Assembly (NCBI RefSeq): GCF_003584165.1
Contig: NZ_QXFJ01000030.1
Span: 1 to 64,000, forward strand
Reading direction: 5' to 3'
Source: Flagellimonas aequoris
GTDB taxonomy: Bacteria; Bacteroidota; Bacteroidia; Flavobacteriales; Flavobacteriaceae
Length of the DNA: 64,000 nucleotides
The position numbers and the translations under genes are program-made. The notes below the pieces were generated by a model, which searched no databases, was not told the origin of the DNA, and saw only the letters and a program-made list of their open reading frames with translations. This document shows, piece after piece, positions 41,631 through 49,713 of this stretch (the first letter of the stretch is position 1; every line of letters begins with the position of its first letter).

Positions 41631-42908
41631 TTAATGCCTATTGTCACAGAGAATTCTTATTGCTGGTTCGGTTTCATCCAAAACGGTTATTGATGGACAT
41701 CCAAAACTAAAACCCAAAAATCCAAAAATAACAGTAGCTTTGTTTTTTAATAAATCTCCGGTCCATTGTGATTGTGGTGTTTCGCTATCATCCCCTTCAA
41801 TTTTTAATTTCTTCAAATAAGTTCCTTCACTATCATAATAATATTCATTGAATATTATTGAATTTGAGCCTTTATCCACAATTACTAAATGGTAGCTAGC
41901 CGCTCTTTCTAAAGGTTTCTGCAAATAGTAATTATACTTTTCTGCCGAAAACTTGAAAGTGCTCATATCAAAATGGCTTTCTTCTAAATTCTTTTTAACA
42001 GGGAATTGACTATCATCAATTTGTTTCCATACAATTGGTCTTAATTCACCTAATTGAAATGGGTCTTCTTTACCTATGTAAACTAAATTATCTGATTCCG
42101 TTATTTTTTTGCCAAAATCAAATCCAAACTCATATGCATCTTCGAGGTTACTATAATTATCTGAGCCATAAATATTCATGCATGCAATTGTTGGTAAATC
42201 TTGAATGTCCAAACTTAAGACAGTGTCTTTTTTCATTAGATAAACAAACACTTTGTCAGATTCGGAAATTTTGAGTTGGTGTATGAGCTTCTTTCTCTGA
42301 TTTTGATTTAACCTTATTGTGTCTTTCGTTAAATCTGTTTCTGAAAGTATTGATGTTTTGGTTTTATCACCATTTTCATTGTAGGTGTTTTCAAAATAGG
42401 TTTCTGATAGATTCAAAAAGGCCGTGCTTGTTCTTTCTACTTTTCCTTGATAAGTATCTTCAGAGAAGGCAGAAATAGAATATAGTTTTATGTCAGATTG
42501 AACAAGGTAATATGATAAAAGTCCATCAAAAACGTATACAGTATCCTTTTCTTTTTGAACACCAACCCATTCACCTTTGATTATTTTTTCACCCTCCTTT
42601 ATTTGGTCTGTAATTTTTGAATACTCAATTATTGTCAATCGGGTGTTTAATGGAAATTTACCCAGAATTTTTCCCTGTGGTGAATCCCTGTAATTTAATC
42701 CAGACCGTGCTATTACATATTTGTAATCACGGCGTTGGGGAATTTCCGCCTTTTTTTTATTTGAAACTGAATCTATGGTGGTTTCTAAAGAGCTTTTAAC
42801 GTCGAGTTGTTTTTCGGCTACATCACTTTTTTGACTTGTTGCTCTTTCTTTACAACTTAAAATCAAAAGTGTTATTGATAGAAGACTTGGTAGTATATAG
42901 AGTTTCAT
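41631..42908 (-). CDS. SH3-like domain lipoprotein of unknown function
   Basis: A 425-residue lipoprotein: signal peptide with lipobox LILSC (Cys19), a Ser/Lys-rich linker, then a bacterial SH3-like stretch (YVIARSGLNYRDSPQGKILG and FPLNTRLTIIEYSKI at about residues 64-100) typical of proteins that bind peptides or cell wall. The remainder (about 105-425) has no recognised domain. It is predicted to be mostly beta-strand with YVFDGLLSYYLV and, near the end, WTGDLLKNKATVIFGFLGF. AT-rich, transcribed opposite to the integrase. Confidence 0.6.
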   Translation of the reverse strand: MKLYILPSLLSITLLILSCKERATSQKSDVAEKQLDVKSSLETTIDSVSNKKKAEIPQRRDYKYVIARSGLNYRDSPQGKILGKFPLNTRLTIIEYSKITDQIKEGEKIIKGEWVGVQKEKDTVYVFDGLLSYYLVQSDIKLYSISAFSEDTYQGKVERTSTAFLNLSETYFENTYNENGDKTKTSILSETDLTKDTIRLNQNQRKKLIHQLKISESDKVFVYLMKKDTVLSLDIQDLPTIACMNIYGSDNYSNLEDAYEFGFDFGKKITESDNLVYIGKEDPFQLGELRPIVWKQIDDSQFPVKKNLEESHFDMSTFKFSAEKYNYYLQKPLERAASYHLVIVDKGSNSIIFNEYYYDSEGTYLKKLKIEGDDSETPQSQWTGDLLKNKATVIFGFLGFSFGCPSITVLDETEPAIRILCDNRH

Positions 42909-43282
42909 TTTTATATTTCACTCGTTTATTCACAATGACGCTCGCAGATAGCAAATCGTTAGTACAGATATTTTCAATAAACATTCTTACTACGATATAA
43001 CTGATTTCTAGGAAATATATTACAAATTTAGAGTGGACAAATCAGAAACGTCTCAAAACAATTGAGCAATACCTAACTCTCCTTGCCTAAATCTATATGG
43101 GGGAATCACTATTGTATTTACCCCAGGTATTGAACAACATTTAAATGAATAAAATTGATTATATTTAAAAGGCTTCTTAGAAGTCCATCGTACGGCATTG
43201 ATTATTTGATTTGACTTTCCAAAAGTCCGTACAAACCAAAGAATATTTATGTGGCAGCTGATTTTCAATCATGCTGTATTTA
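42909..43282. other. AT-rich gap without a recognised gene
   Basis: 374 bp upstream of the lipoprotein gene on the minus strand. A 71-codon minus frame (43053-43268) is present, but it has no family likeness, so it is not called. The promoter of the lipoprotein gene should lie near the left end. Confidence 0.45.
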
Positions 43283-43364
43283 TTCGGTCCCGCTTGCGGG
43301 ACGAAGGAATAGCAAGAGGATAGCGCGCTAAAGCGACGCTATTGATTCATTTTCCTTCGGAAAA
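43283..43364 (+). ncRNA. Candidate structured RNA, three adjacent hairpins
   Basis: Three stem-loops follow each other. The first is TTC-g-GTCCCGC (43283-43293) with GCGGGACGAA (43296-43305). The second has AATAGC (43308) pairing with GCTATT (43338), enclosing CGCT/AGCG (43326, 43332). The third is TTTTCC-TTC-GGAAAA (43350-43364). The GC-rich stems stand out in an AT-rich setting. It may be an RNA, a protein-binding site, a transfer-related sequence or a repeat (BIME-like). No known family was recognised. Confidence 0.4.
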
Positions 43365-43415
43365 GCTCTGTTTATAAGGGTTTTTGGAAATTTTTGATTT
43401 TAGGAACTGCAAAAT

Positions 43416-43472
43416 TTATTGTTACAATAATGCTGGGGTTTCCTGTAATCACTGAAAAGAATTGTAACAATT
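43416..43472 (+). promoter_or_regulatory. Two TTGTWACAA palindromes upstream of the mobilization gene
   Basis: TTATTGTTACAATAA (43416-43430) and AATTGTAACAATT (43460-43472) share the core ATTGTWACAAT, with centres 43 bp apart. They end 21 bp before the start codon of the BfmA/BtgA-type gene, fitting an operator pair for an autoregulated mobilization operon. Confidence 0.5.
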
Positions 43473-43493
43473 GTACCCCTTAAAACTTGAAAT

Positions 43494-44060
43494 ATGGATG
43501 ATTTTAGAGCAGTTAGGATAAAGAAAAGGACTTTATCCAGATTTAAGGTTTTTTCCAAAAAAGTGGGTAAGAGTTATTCCCATACCTTGGATATGGTCAT
43601 GGACTTTTTTGAGTGGCATGGGTTTTTGCCGTCAGAAAGATTTGAGAAGAGCATTGGCCAAGAAATTATCAAGAACAGAAAACGGACGGATGCTGTCATT
43701 GCCATTATCAGGGATATTGAAAAGAACCAGACACTTCCTACCATTGGTATGATGCAGGCCTTGTTCAATCAAGAATTGGACAGTGATGAGGAAGAGGATG
43801 ATTTTCTTGAGGACATGATTGAGAAGAATCCACCAAAGCCATATCCAAAGTTCGAGGGGGAAGTAATGGTCCCCAGGATCAAGTATGAACATTTGGAGGA
43901 AAAGGCAGCATCACTCCAAACAGATTTAAAGGATATCCTTGAAAAGGTCAAAGTGGTCAAGGGTAGTTTTGGGAAGAGTTATCTGAAGCTTGAAATAACG
44001 GAAGGAAGGTTGGAACGATATAAACTTGAAGCCAATAGGCCTTTGGATTCGCTTTATTGA
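43494..44060 (+). CDS. BfmA/BtgA-family mobilization protein
   Basis: A 188-residue accessory mobilization protein. It begins VRIKKRTLSRFKVFSKK and SYSHTLDMVMDFFEWHGFLP, which resembles the ribbon-helix-helix-like start of Bacteroides BfmA/BtgA proteins, and continues with NRKRTDAVIAIIRDIEKNQT and MMQALFNQEL, the family pattern. An acidic stretch (DSDEEEDDFLEDM) and a C-terminal coiled-coil-like part follow. The family binds oriT DNA next to a relaxase. Here no relaxase gene follows, because host-type coding sequence begins 11 bp after the stop. The gene may be an orphan left after deletion. Confidence 0.85.
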   Translation: MDDFRAVRIKKRTLSRFKVFSKKVGKSYSHTLDMVMDFFEWHGFLPSERFEKSIGQEIIKNRKRTDAVIAIIRDIEKNQTLPTIGMMQALFNQELDSDEEEDDFLEDMIEKNPPKPYPKFEGEVMVPRIKYEHLEEKAASLQTDLKDILEKVKVVKGSFGKSYLKLEITEGRLERYKLEANRPLDSLY

Positions 44061-44070
44061 TAAGAAGTAA

Positions 44071-44484
44071 GTGCCCGATATTTCGGACCAAACAGTAATG
44101 ATCTTGGCCCCAACGGAAGGGAGCATATTGGAGGCCAACACCGTCAACTTCAATTGGGAACCTGTGGGCGAAGCCACGGGGTACCAGATACAGGTAGCCA
44201 CGCCTAATTTTGGGAATGCGACCCAATTGGTATTGGACAGCGTTGTGGAAGTGGATACGTTGGGCTATGTGACTACCCGACTAGGACAAAGCCTTTTCAA
44301 CGGCAACTATGAGTGGCGAATCAAAGCCTTCAACAGTGATTACGAAACACCTTATACCGCGAGTGCGTTTCAAGTGAACGGGGACGAGGACCAGGATTTG
44401 CCCCCACCCAACAACCTGCAATTGGTGTCGCCGACCAATGAGAGCAGTGCAAGCAATACGTTTAATGTGACAGTGTCCAATTGA
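44071..44484 (+). pseudogene. fn3-like cell-surface (lipo)protein missing its N-terminus
   Basis: A 137-codon frame with fibronectin-type repeats (TVMILAPTEGSILEANTVNF, YQIQVATPNFGNATQLVLDS and NYEWRIKAFNSDYETPYTAS), as in Bacteroidetes surface lipoproteins. It starts with GTG directly after an in-frame TAA at 44068-44070, and has no signal peptide. The true N-terminus, which in this family is a lipoprotein signal, is missing. The cut coincides with the end of the mobilization gene, so an insertion or deletion removed the gene's 5' end. Its stop overlaps the next start (TTGA), so it was once the head of the pseudopilus operon. Confidence 0.6.
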
Positions 44485-44939
44485 GCAAAAATGTAAGAAC
44501 ATATGTGCTTTTGGGCCTGGTGCTGATCATATGGGGGCTAATCGGATACAAGGTGGTCAAGGCCCTGTCGCCGGAAGATGAAGCTATGCCAGAATTAAAA
44601 CCAGTTGTTTTTTCACCCAAACCCACGACCAAGAAAGATACTTTTAGTTTAATGGCCAATTATAGGGATCCCTTTTTGGGAACGCTGCCCAAAACGGAAA
44701 GTAAACCTATCAAAAAACAAGTTGCAAAGCAACCGGTTCAAAAGCGCAACATTGTGTATTCGGGATTGGTCTCACAATCAAATTCAGGGAACAGCATGTT
44801 CTTCGTGTCCATTGATGGACAACAGCACATCATGTCCCAAAAGGAGGAAGTGGATGGCGTAAAATTACTGTCGGGCAACGGGGAAAATATCAAGGTCCGT
44901 TATAATGGCATCACCGAAACCATATCCCGTGCCCAATGA
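44481..44939 (+). CDS. GspC/PilP-like inner membrane protein of a pseudopilus system
   Basis: A 152-residue protein: N-terminal transmembrane helix (YVLLGLVLIIWGLIGYKVVK), a Pro/Lys-rich periplasmic linker, and a C-terminal domain (KRNIVYSGLVSQSNSGNSMF, VSIDGQQHIMSQKEEVDGVK) with the layout of GspC/PilP, which couple the inner membrane pseudopilus base to an outer membrane secretin. The start is a TTG overlapping the previous stop, because no ATG precedes the helix. It overlaps the next gene by 4 bp (ATGA). Likeness is by architecture rather than clear motif. Confidence 0.6.
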   Translation: MSKNVRTYVLLGLVLIIWGLIGYKVVKALSPEDEAMPELKPVVFSPKPTTKKDTFSLMANYRDPFLGTLPKTESKPIKKQVAKQPVQKRNIVYSGLVSQSNSGNSMFFVSIDGQQHIMSQKEEVDGVKLLSGNGENIKVRYNGITETISRAQ

Positions 44940-46195
44940 CCAAATTGAAAAAAATAAAGGCCGGGGCACTACAGTTTGTCCTCTTTATCGGTGCCATCAT
45001 CGCCGTACTGTTAATGGCCTTTGTGATGGTCAGCCACAGCCATACACTTTTTAACAAGAAGACGGACATCACCATAGCAATGATCCAGGCCACTGATAGG
45101 GGCATGGGCGCATCTTTTGACCAACCCCTCGAAGTGGGAATGACATGGGAGCTTCCTGAACGAGACCCATTGGGAATCGAAACCAGTGTCCAAAAAGACT
45201 ATTGGGGGCTTTTGGAAAAAAGGGAGGTGATTTCAAAAAAAGGGAAATTGAAGTTTACCAAGATCGGGCTGGTGGGCCTCCGAGATGAAAACCGATATGC
45301 CCTTTACCTTGAGGACAACAACCGCCCCATGGTCATTGCAGGGGTTGCCAGGATTTCAGGAGATGCCTTTTTGCCGGAACGCGGCATAAAAATGGGAAAC
45401 ATACAGGGTTTCGGATATACAAAGCCACAATTGGTGTACGGTAGGCGACAACAAAGCAGTTCTCGTTTACCCGAATTGTACCAAGAAGTGGCCCGGCAAC
45501 TGGGTCAATTGACTGGTTTGCCCAAGGGCAATAACATTAGCTTCAAGAAAGGAGAAATCATTAAAAATAGTTTTCAGGAAGAAACCCAGATCATACGAGG
45601 TGCTGTTATCGAATTGGAGAACATATCATTAGTGGGGAACATTTTGGTATGGGCATCCGAAGAGATTATCGTACAGCCCACGGCCAATTTGAGGGATGTA
45701 GTATTGATTGCGCCGCAAATCAACATTGTTGATGGAACCATGGGCAATTTTCAGGCCCTGGCAAGCAAACAGATAACCATGGGCCGTAACGGTAACCTAA
45801 GTTATCCTTCCGTCTTGGCGGTGGGGAAGAAGGGAAAATTTGAAAAGAACGCCAACAAACAACAGGAACCGTCATTGATCATGGAACCGGGTGCCAGTCT
45901 ATCTGGGATGCTACTTTATTGGGAGGAAAACGATTTGGAAGGCTACGGTGCAAATATCCAGATCCAGGAAAATGCAAATGTCAATGGAGAGGTGTATTGC
46001 CAGGGCAGTCTGGAGCTTAAGGGAAATGTATACGGAAGTGTGACTACCCAATCGTTCATCACCCTGGAAAAGGGGAATGTCTATCAAAACCATTTGTTCG
46101 GAGGGAAGATAGAGGCGAACCTGTTACCCCTGGCCTATGGTGGACTGGTATTTAAGGATAAACCTGCAAACCAAGTGATGAAATGGTTGTACTGA
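44936..46195 (+). CDS. Large pseudopilus-operon protein with N-terminal helix and beta-repeat region
   Basis: A 419-residue protein. Its N-terminus (KKIKAGALQFVLFIGAIIAV) looks like a pseudopilin helix, and the following genes share the same KIKA segment before it. After that, residues about 200-400 contain many short beta repeats (NIVDGTMGNFQALASKQITM, NAKVNGEVYCQGSLELKGNV), as in bactofilin or right-handed helix folds. Which is the secreted or assembled part is unclear. It may be a GspK-like minor pseudopilin or a surface scaffold. It overlaps its neighbours by 4 and 13 bp, so it is part of one tightly coupled operon. Confidence 0.55.
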   Translation: MTKLKKIKAGALQFVLFIGAIIAVLLMAFVMVSHSHTLFNKKTDITIAMIQATDRGMGASFDQPLEVGMTWELPERDPLGIETSVQKDYWGLLEKREVISKKGKLKFTKIGLVGLRDENRYALYLEDNNRPMVIAGVARISGDAFLPERGIKMGNIQGFGYTKPQLVYGRRQQSSSRLPELYQEVARQLGQLTGLPKGNNISFKKGEIIKNSFQEETQIIRGAVIELENISLVGNILVWASEEIIVQPTANLRDVVLIAPQINIVDGTMGNFQALASKQITMGRNGNLSYPSVLAVGKKGKFEKNANKQQEPSLIMEPGASLSGMLLYWEENDLEGYGANIQIQENANVNGEVYCQGSLELKGNVYGSVTTQSFITLEKGNVYQNHLFGGKIEANLLPLAYGGLVFKDKPANQVMKWLY

Positions 46196-46512
46196 AAAAG
46201 ATAAAGGCATCCACCTTGATGGAGACCTTAGTGGCCACAGTATTGATTGTGATCGTTTTTATGATGGCCAGTATGACGTTGAACGCATTGTTTGCCAATA
46301 CGATGACCGGCAATACAAGTGAAGTGAGACAAGAATTGTTGTTTTTACAATACCAATATGAAAATGGACAATTGGAGCTTCCCTATTTTGATGAGTTGGG
46401 GGAGTGGGAGATCAAAGTGGAGGAACAGGAATGGAAATCCAATGGGAAGGTCAACTTTTCGGCGGAACACCTTTCAACAAAAAAGGAAGTCACTTTCAGT
46501 TTGGTAAAATGA
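46183..46512 (+). CDS. Pseudopilin (type IV prepilin-like N-terminus), short
   Basis: A 109-residue protein with the class III prepilin signature: basic KKIKA followed by STLMETLVATVLIVIVFMMA, the conserved Glu5 and a hydrophobic helix. A prepilin peptidase would cut after KA. The rest is a short soluble domain. It starts inside the previous gene (13-bp overlap) and its stop overlaps the next start (ATGA). It would be a minor pseudopilin (GspI/GspH-like). Confidence 0.75.
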   Translation: MVVLKKIKASTLMETLVATVLIVIVFMMASMTLNALFANTMTGNTSEVRQELLFLQYQYENGQLELPYFDELGEWEIKVEEQEWKSNGKVNFSAEHLSTKKEVTFSLVK

Positions 46513-46979
46513 ACAGGATGAACCAAAAAATAAAGGCCTTCACGTTGAACGAAATGCTCGTGGTCCTGTTGATCACCAGCTTGGTGGTAGGCATGGCATA
46601 TAGTGTACTTCGGTTGGTGCAGATACAAATGCAGGGCATCTCGGGCAATTATGAGCGGAACACGGAACTGAACTTGTTGCACCAAAGTCTATGGATCGAT
46701 TTCAACCAAAGTGATAGGATTTGGTTCGATCCTTCCAAAAATGAACTGCAGATGGCCAATGAGTTGAAGGAGACAAGTTATATTTTTCAAGAAGATGAAG
46801 TAATTAAAGGCAGGGATACCTTCGCCATTAAGATAACATCCTTGGACAGGTACTTTAATGGCAAGAAAGCCATGATCGGGGAAATCGATGCCCTCGATCT
46901 TTTTACTTCTAAAGACCAAGGGTCCCAGCGAATATTCGTATTTAAAAGGAACGCATCGACCAGTCATATGAACCAATAG
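46509..46979 (+). CDS. Pseudopilin (type IV prepilin-like N-terminus), longer
   Basis: A 156-residue protein with prepilin signature NQKIKAFTLNEMLVVLLITS and a hydrophobic helix continuing to VVGMAY. The soluble part contains DFNQSDRIWFDPSKNELQMA, SYIFQEDEVIKGRDTF and RIFVFKRNAS, as in GspJ-like minor pseudopilins. Start at 46509 is chosen because it gives the prepilin leader and overlaps the previous stop; a longer frame from 46404 has no support. The next gene starts 2 bp after its stop. Confidence 0.78.
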   Translation: MNRMNQKIKAFTLNEMLVVLLITSLVVGMAYSVLRLVQIQMQGISGNYERNTELNLLHQSLWIDFNQSDRIWFDPSKNELQMANELKETSYIFQEDEVIKGRDTFAIKITSLDRYFNGKKAMIGEIDALDLFTSKDQGSQRIFVFKRNASTSHMNQ

Positions 46980-46980
46980 G

Positions 46981-48123
46981 ATGGGATTCAAGTTAGAATA
47001 TACCTTGGAAAAAAAGCCAACCGATTCTTCCGCTGGAAAGGGTTTGGATAATCTATTGAAAAGAGAGATTACCTTTTTAGGCTCTTTTTTTAACAACAAG
47101 CAAAAGGAAGAATTCTATGGAGAACTGGCTATTTTGTTAAAGGCGAGTGTCCAGCTCCGTGAGGCCCTAAATCTGTTGAAGGAAAACCAAAAGAAAGAAA
47201 AATTCCAGGAATTTTACGGGCAAATGGTCATGGAACTTGACAAGGGGTCAAGTTTTTCAGAGCTTCTGAAATCAAGAAAGGAATTTACGGAGTATGAGTT
47301 TTACTCGGTACAAATTGGGGAGGAGAGTGGCAACCTACCTACCATATTTTTCGAGTTGGCCTCTTTCTTCAAACAAAAGAACGAGCAACGCAGAAATTTG
47401 GTCAACGCTTTGACATATCCCATGATTATTTTGAGCACCGCGGTATTGGTGGTTGTTTTCATGCTCCGCATGGTGGTTCCCATGTTCGAGGATATTTTCA
47501 AACAAAACGGCGTGGAGTTACCTACCATTACCCTTTGGATAATCGCGGCTTCAAATTTTATCAAAAGTTATGGTCTGCTTGTACTTTTGGTATTGGCCAC
47601 ACTTGTATTACTTAGGAAACCCTTATTGAAGAGGGAAGATATAAAACGAAGGAAGGATTATTTGCTGTTGAGGGTTCCCTATGTGGGCAATTTTGTACGC
47701 TCAGTTTATTTGACACAGTTCACCCAAGCCGTGGCACTGTTGACCTCTTCAAAAGTTCCTATGTTGAACAGTGTACAGATGGTCAAAAGAATGATAGATT
47801 TTGTTCCATTGCAGGATGCATTAAGTACCATGGAAGCAAAGATCATGAAAGGGGTTGCCCTCCATGACAGTCTGAAAGGGAACAAGGTTTTTGACAATAA
47901 ACTGGTCTCTCTGGTCAAGGTTGCCGAGGAGACCAACCAAACAGAGTACATCTTTGATAAACTTCACCAACAGTACGCGACGGAAGTGCAGCAAAAATCG
48001 AAAATGCTGTCCACGATAATGGAACCCTTGATTATTGTGGTCATTGGTTTCTTTGTAGGAGTTATTTTGGTATCCATGTACTTACCAATGTTCAGGTTGA
48101 GTACGGTTTTGGGGGGTGAATGA
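46981..48123 (+). CDS. GspF-like type II secretion/pilus inner membrane protein
   Basis: A 380-residue polytopic protein of the GspF/PilC family, the inner membrane platform for pseudopilus assembly. Two related halves (about 55-200 and 250-375) carry the family pattern: FYGELAILLKASVQLREALN with ELDKGSSFSELLKSR and FYSVQIGEESGNLPTIFFEL, then FTQAVALLTSSKVPMLNSVQ with LVSLVKVAEETNQTEYIFDK. Three hydrophobic helices, the last SMYLPMFRL, are seen. It needs a GspE-type ATPase and a secretin, none of which is in the window. It is followed by a terminator. Confidence 0.88.
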   Translation: MGFKLEYTLEKKPTDSSAGKGLDNLLKREITFLGSFFNNKQKEEFYGELAILLKASVQLREALNLLKENQKKEKFQEFYGQMVMELDKGSSFSELLKSRKEFTEYEFYSVQIGEESGNLPTIFFELASFFKQKNEQRRNLVNALTYPMIILSTAVLVVVFMLRMVVPMFEDIFKQNGVELPTITLWIIAASNFIKSYGLLVLLVLATLVLLRKPLLKREDIKRRKDYLLLRVPYVGNFVRSVYLTQFTQAVALLTSSKVPMLNSVQMVKRMIDFVPLQDALSTMEAKIMKGVALHDSLKGNKVFDNKLVSLVKVAEETNQTEYIFDKLHQQYATEVQQKSKMLSTIMEPLIIVVIGFFVGVILVSMYLPMFRLSTVLGGE

Positions 48124-48531
48124 ATGCAATCTCTTTTAAAATCCAATCACTTTTATTCCGAAATGAAAAGGATATGTTCTTATTCTCATTTTTATCCAAA
48201 ATGTGCATAAGGTGTACAAGTCCTGTAGTTTCAGTGCTTGTTTCTGATTTGCAATAACACTCAGTCATACACATGGTTCGGTCACCCTGACCAAAAAAAG
48301 CCAAGCATATTGCTTGGCTTTTTATTGTGTCTTATCCGTAAAAGTGATTAAAGAATATAGCTTTAAAAAAAGCGTGATTTACCATTCATACAAACCTTTA
48401 TCTAATAATTTTAGTTTAAATAGATGCCAAACTCATAATTAGGATATTTAAGGGTTTTAGATGAATACCTTGGAAGTACATTTTTAAAGTACAGCGCCTT
48501 TGAATTTTATATAAAAAAGGCATTTTCTTCA
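48124..48531. other. Gap between the pseudopilus operon and the hexuronate operon
   Basis: 408 bp, both flanking genes end here, so it separates convergent transcripts. It contains the terminator at 48299. A 70-codon minus frame (48092-48304) is present but lacks any recognisable product. No further gene is called. Confidence 0.5.
48299..48324. terminator. Bidirectional-type terminator hairpin
   Basis: AGCCAAGC (48299-48306) pairs with GCTTGGCT (48312-48319), flanked by a run of A on the left and T on the right. It lies 175 bp after the GspF stop, between convergent operons, and could work in both directions. Confidence 0.75.
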
Positions 48532-49707
48532 TCAAATCTGTGTTTTATGGACAATTTTATTGTCATACATGGCGTCCAATCCCATCTGCACGCATAGTGC
48601 GGCCATGGCCCCTGTTTTTGCGTTGGATATGGGCAGTGTGTTGTTCAAAATATTGTCCCTAAAATCAATCAAGGCTTGTTTGCTAGGGTCCTCATGATCA
48701 AAATTTACGGGGATACCCCTTCCCTGGTCCCAGTTTAAGGTGGCCCCGGAAACTCCGTCTACCTCCCCAACTTCTTTTTCAAAACTCCCTTCGGGATAGT
48801 ACCAAGCTTTGACGTAATCCAAAATGTAGGCTCCTTTATCACCCATCACCTTCACCTTGTAATCGCCCATAGCGTTACTTGTCAAACAAGTGAAGGAAGC
48901 CCTCACGCCTTCTGGATAACTATAAATTAGATGGATATTATCAAAGGTTTCCCTACCATCCTTCCAATAATCGATTCCTCCCACGCCCATGACCTTTTCG
49001 GGCATGGAGCCCAACACCCAATTGGCAAAATCCAATTGGTGGGAACAAAGTTCGGCCAAAAGTCCCCCTGAAAATTCGCGGTACATCCTCCAATTGATCA
49101 TGCGTTCCCATTTGGGATCGGGAACGGGCCGTCGCCAGTTGTTGTTTCGGTTCCATTGGCATTCAAAAGCGGTAATTTTGCCAATCTTCCCTTTTTTGAT
49201 TTCATCCACAATATGGGTGTATAATCGAGAACTATGATATTGGTGACCCGCTTGAAAAATGGTACTTGAGTTTTCCGCAGCATCTACCAACAATTTTATG
49301 CCATCATATCCCTTTGCCATGGTTTTTTCGCCATACACATGCTTTCCCGCTTTTAAGGCATCGGTCACAATTTGGGAGTGCGTGCTGAACGGGGTTGCCA
49401 CTAATACGGCATCCACGCTTTTGTCTTCCAAAAGTTTCCGATAATCCTCGTAGCCTTTGGCTTTGCCTTCCACTTTGGATAGACCCGAACTGAGCCTAAA
49501 AGGAATGATATCACTACAGGCCACAACCCTCATATTAGGGATTTGGTTGATAAAGGGAATGAGGCCACCACCACGGTCCCCGGTTCCGATAACTCCAACA
49601 TTGATGGTTTCATTGGCACTTGGGGTTCCATATCCCAAAACAGTTGGTGCATATAATGCCGCCGAGCTGGCCAAACCACCTTTTACTATAAAATCACGTC
49701 GTTTCAT
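48532..49707 (-). CDS. Gfo/Idh/MocA-family oxidoreductase (second, downstream)
   Basis: A 391-residue NAD(P)-dependent oxidoreductase. A twin-arginine-like signal (MKRRDFIVKGGLASSAALY) suggests Tat export. The Rossmann motif is NVGVIGTGDRGGGLI, followed by VLVATPFSTHSQIVTDALKA and KHVYGEKTM, where the family has the catalytic-site EKP (here EKT). HxxxR-like and WRMYREFSGGLLAELCSHQL follow. Exported members of this family act on sugars or sugar acids in the periplasm. It is the last gene of the hexuronate operon, 6 bp after its paralog. Substrate unknown. Confidence 0.87.
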   Translation of the reverse strand: MKRRDFIVKGGLASSAALYAPTVLGYGTPSANETINVGVIGTGDRGGGLIPFINQIPNMRVVACSDIIPFRLSSGLSKVEGKAKGYEDYRKLLEDKSVDAVLVATPFSTHSQIVTDALKAGKHVYGEKTMAKGYDGIKLLVDAAENSSTIFQAGHQYHSSRLYTHIVDEIKKGKIGKITAFECQWNRNNNWRRPVPDPKWERMINWRMYREFSGGLLAELCSHQLDFANWVLGSMPEKVMGVGGIDYWKDGRETFDNIHLIYSYPEGVRASFTCLTSNAMGDYKVKVMGDKGAYILDYVKAWYYPEGSFEKEVGEVDGVSGATLNWDQGRGIPVNFDHEDPSKQALIDFRDNILNNTLPISNAKTGAMAALCVQMGLDAMYDNKIVHKTQI

Positions 49708-49713
49708 TTTTGC

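Larger units (their letters stand above)
38831..44060. mobile_element. Remnant of an integrative/mobilizable element
   Basis: The segment holds a tyrosine integrase next to an att-like repeat, three AT-rich genes of unknown role on the opposite strand, and a BfmA/BtgA-type mobilization gene at the right end. No relaxase, conjugation or replication gene is present. The right edge is placed at the end of the mobilization gene, because the next frame is a host-type lipoprotein without its N-terminus. The second att-like copy lies at 59060, so the element may instead have once reached that far. Confidence 0.6.

Noticed and set aside
43053..43268. 71-codon minus-strand frame in the AT-rich gap
   Set aside because: No motif, no neighbours in frame, atypical residues; probably chance.
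48092..48304. 70-codon minus-strand frame after the pseudopilus operon
   Set aside because: Overlaps the end of the GspF gene and the terminator region; no family likeness.
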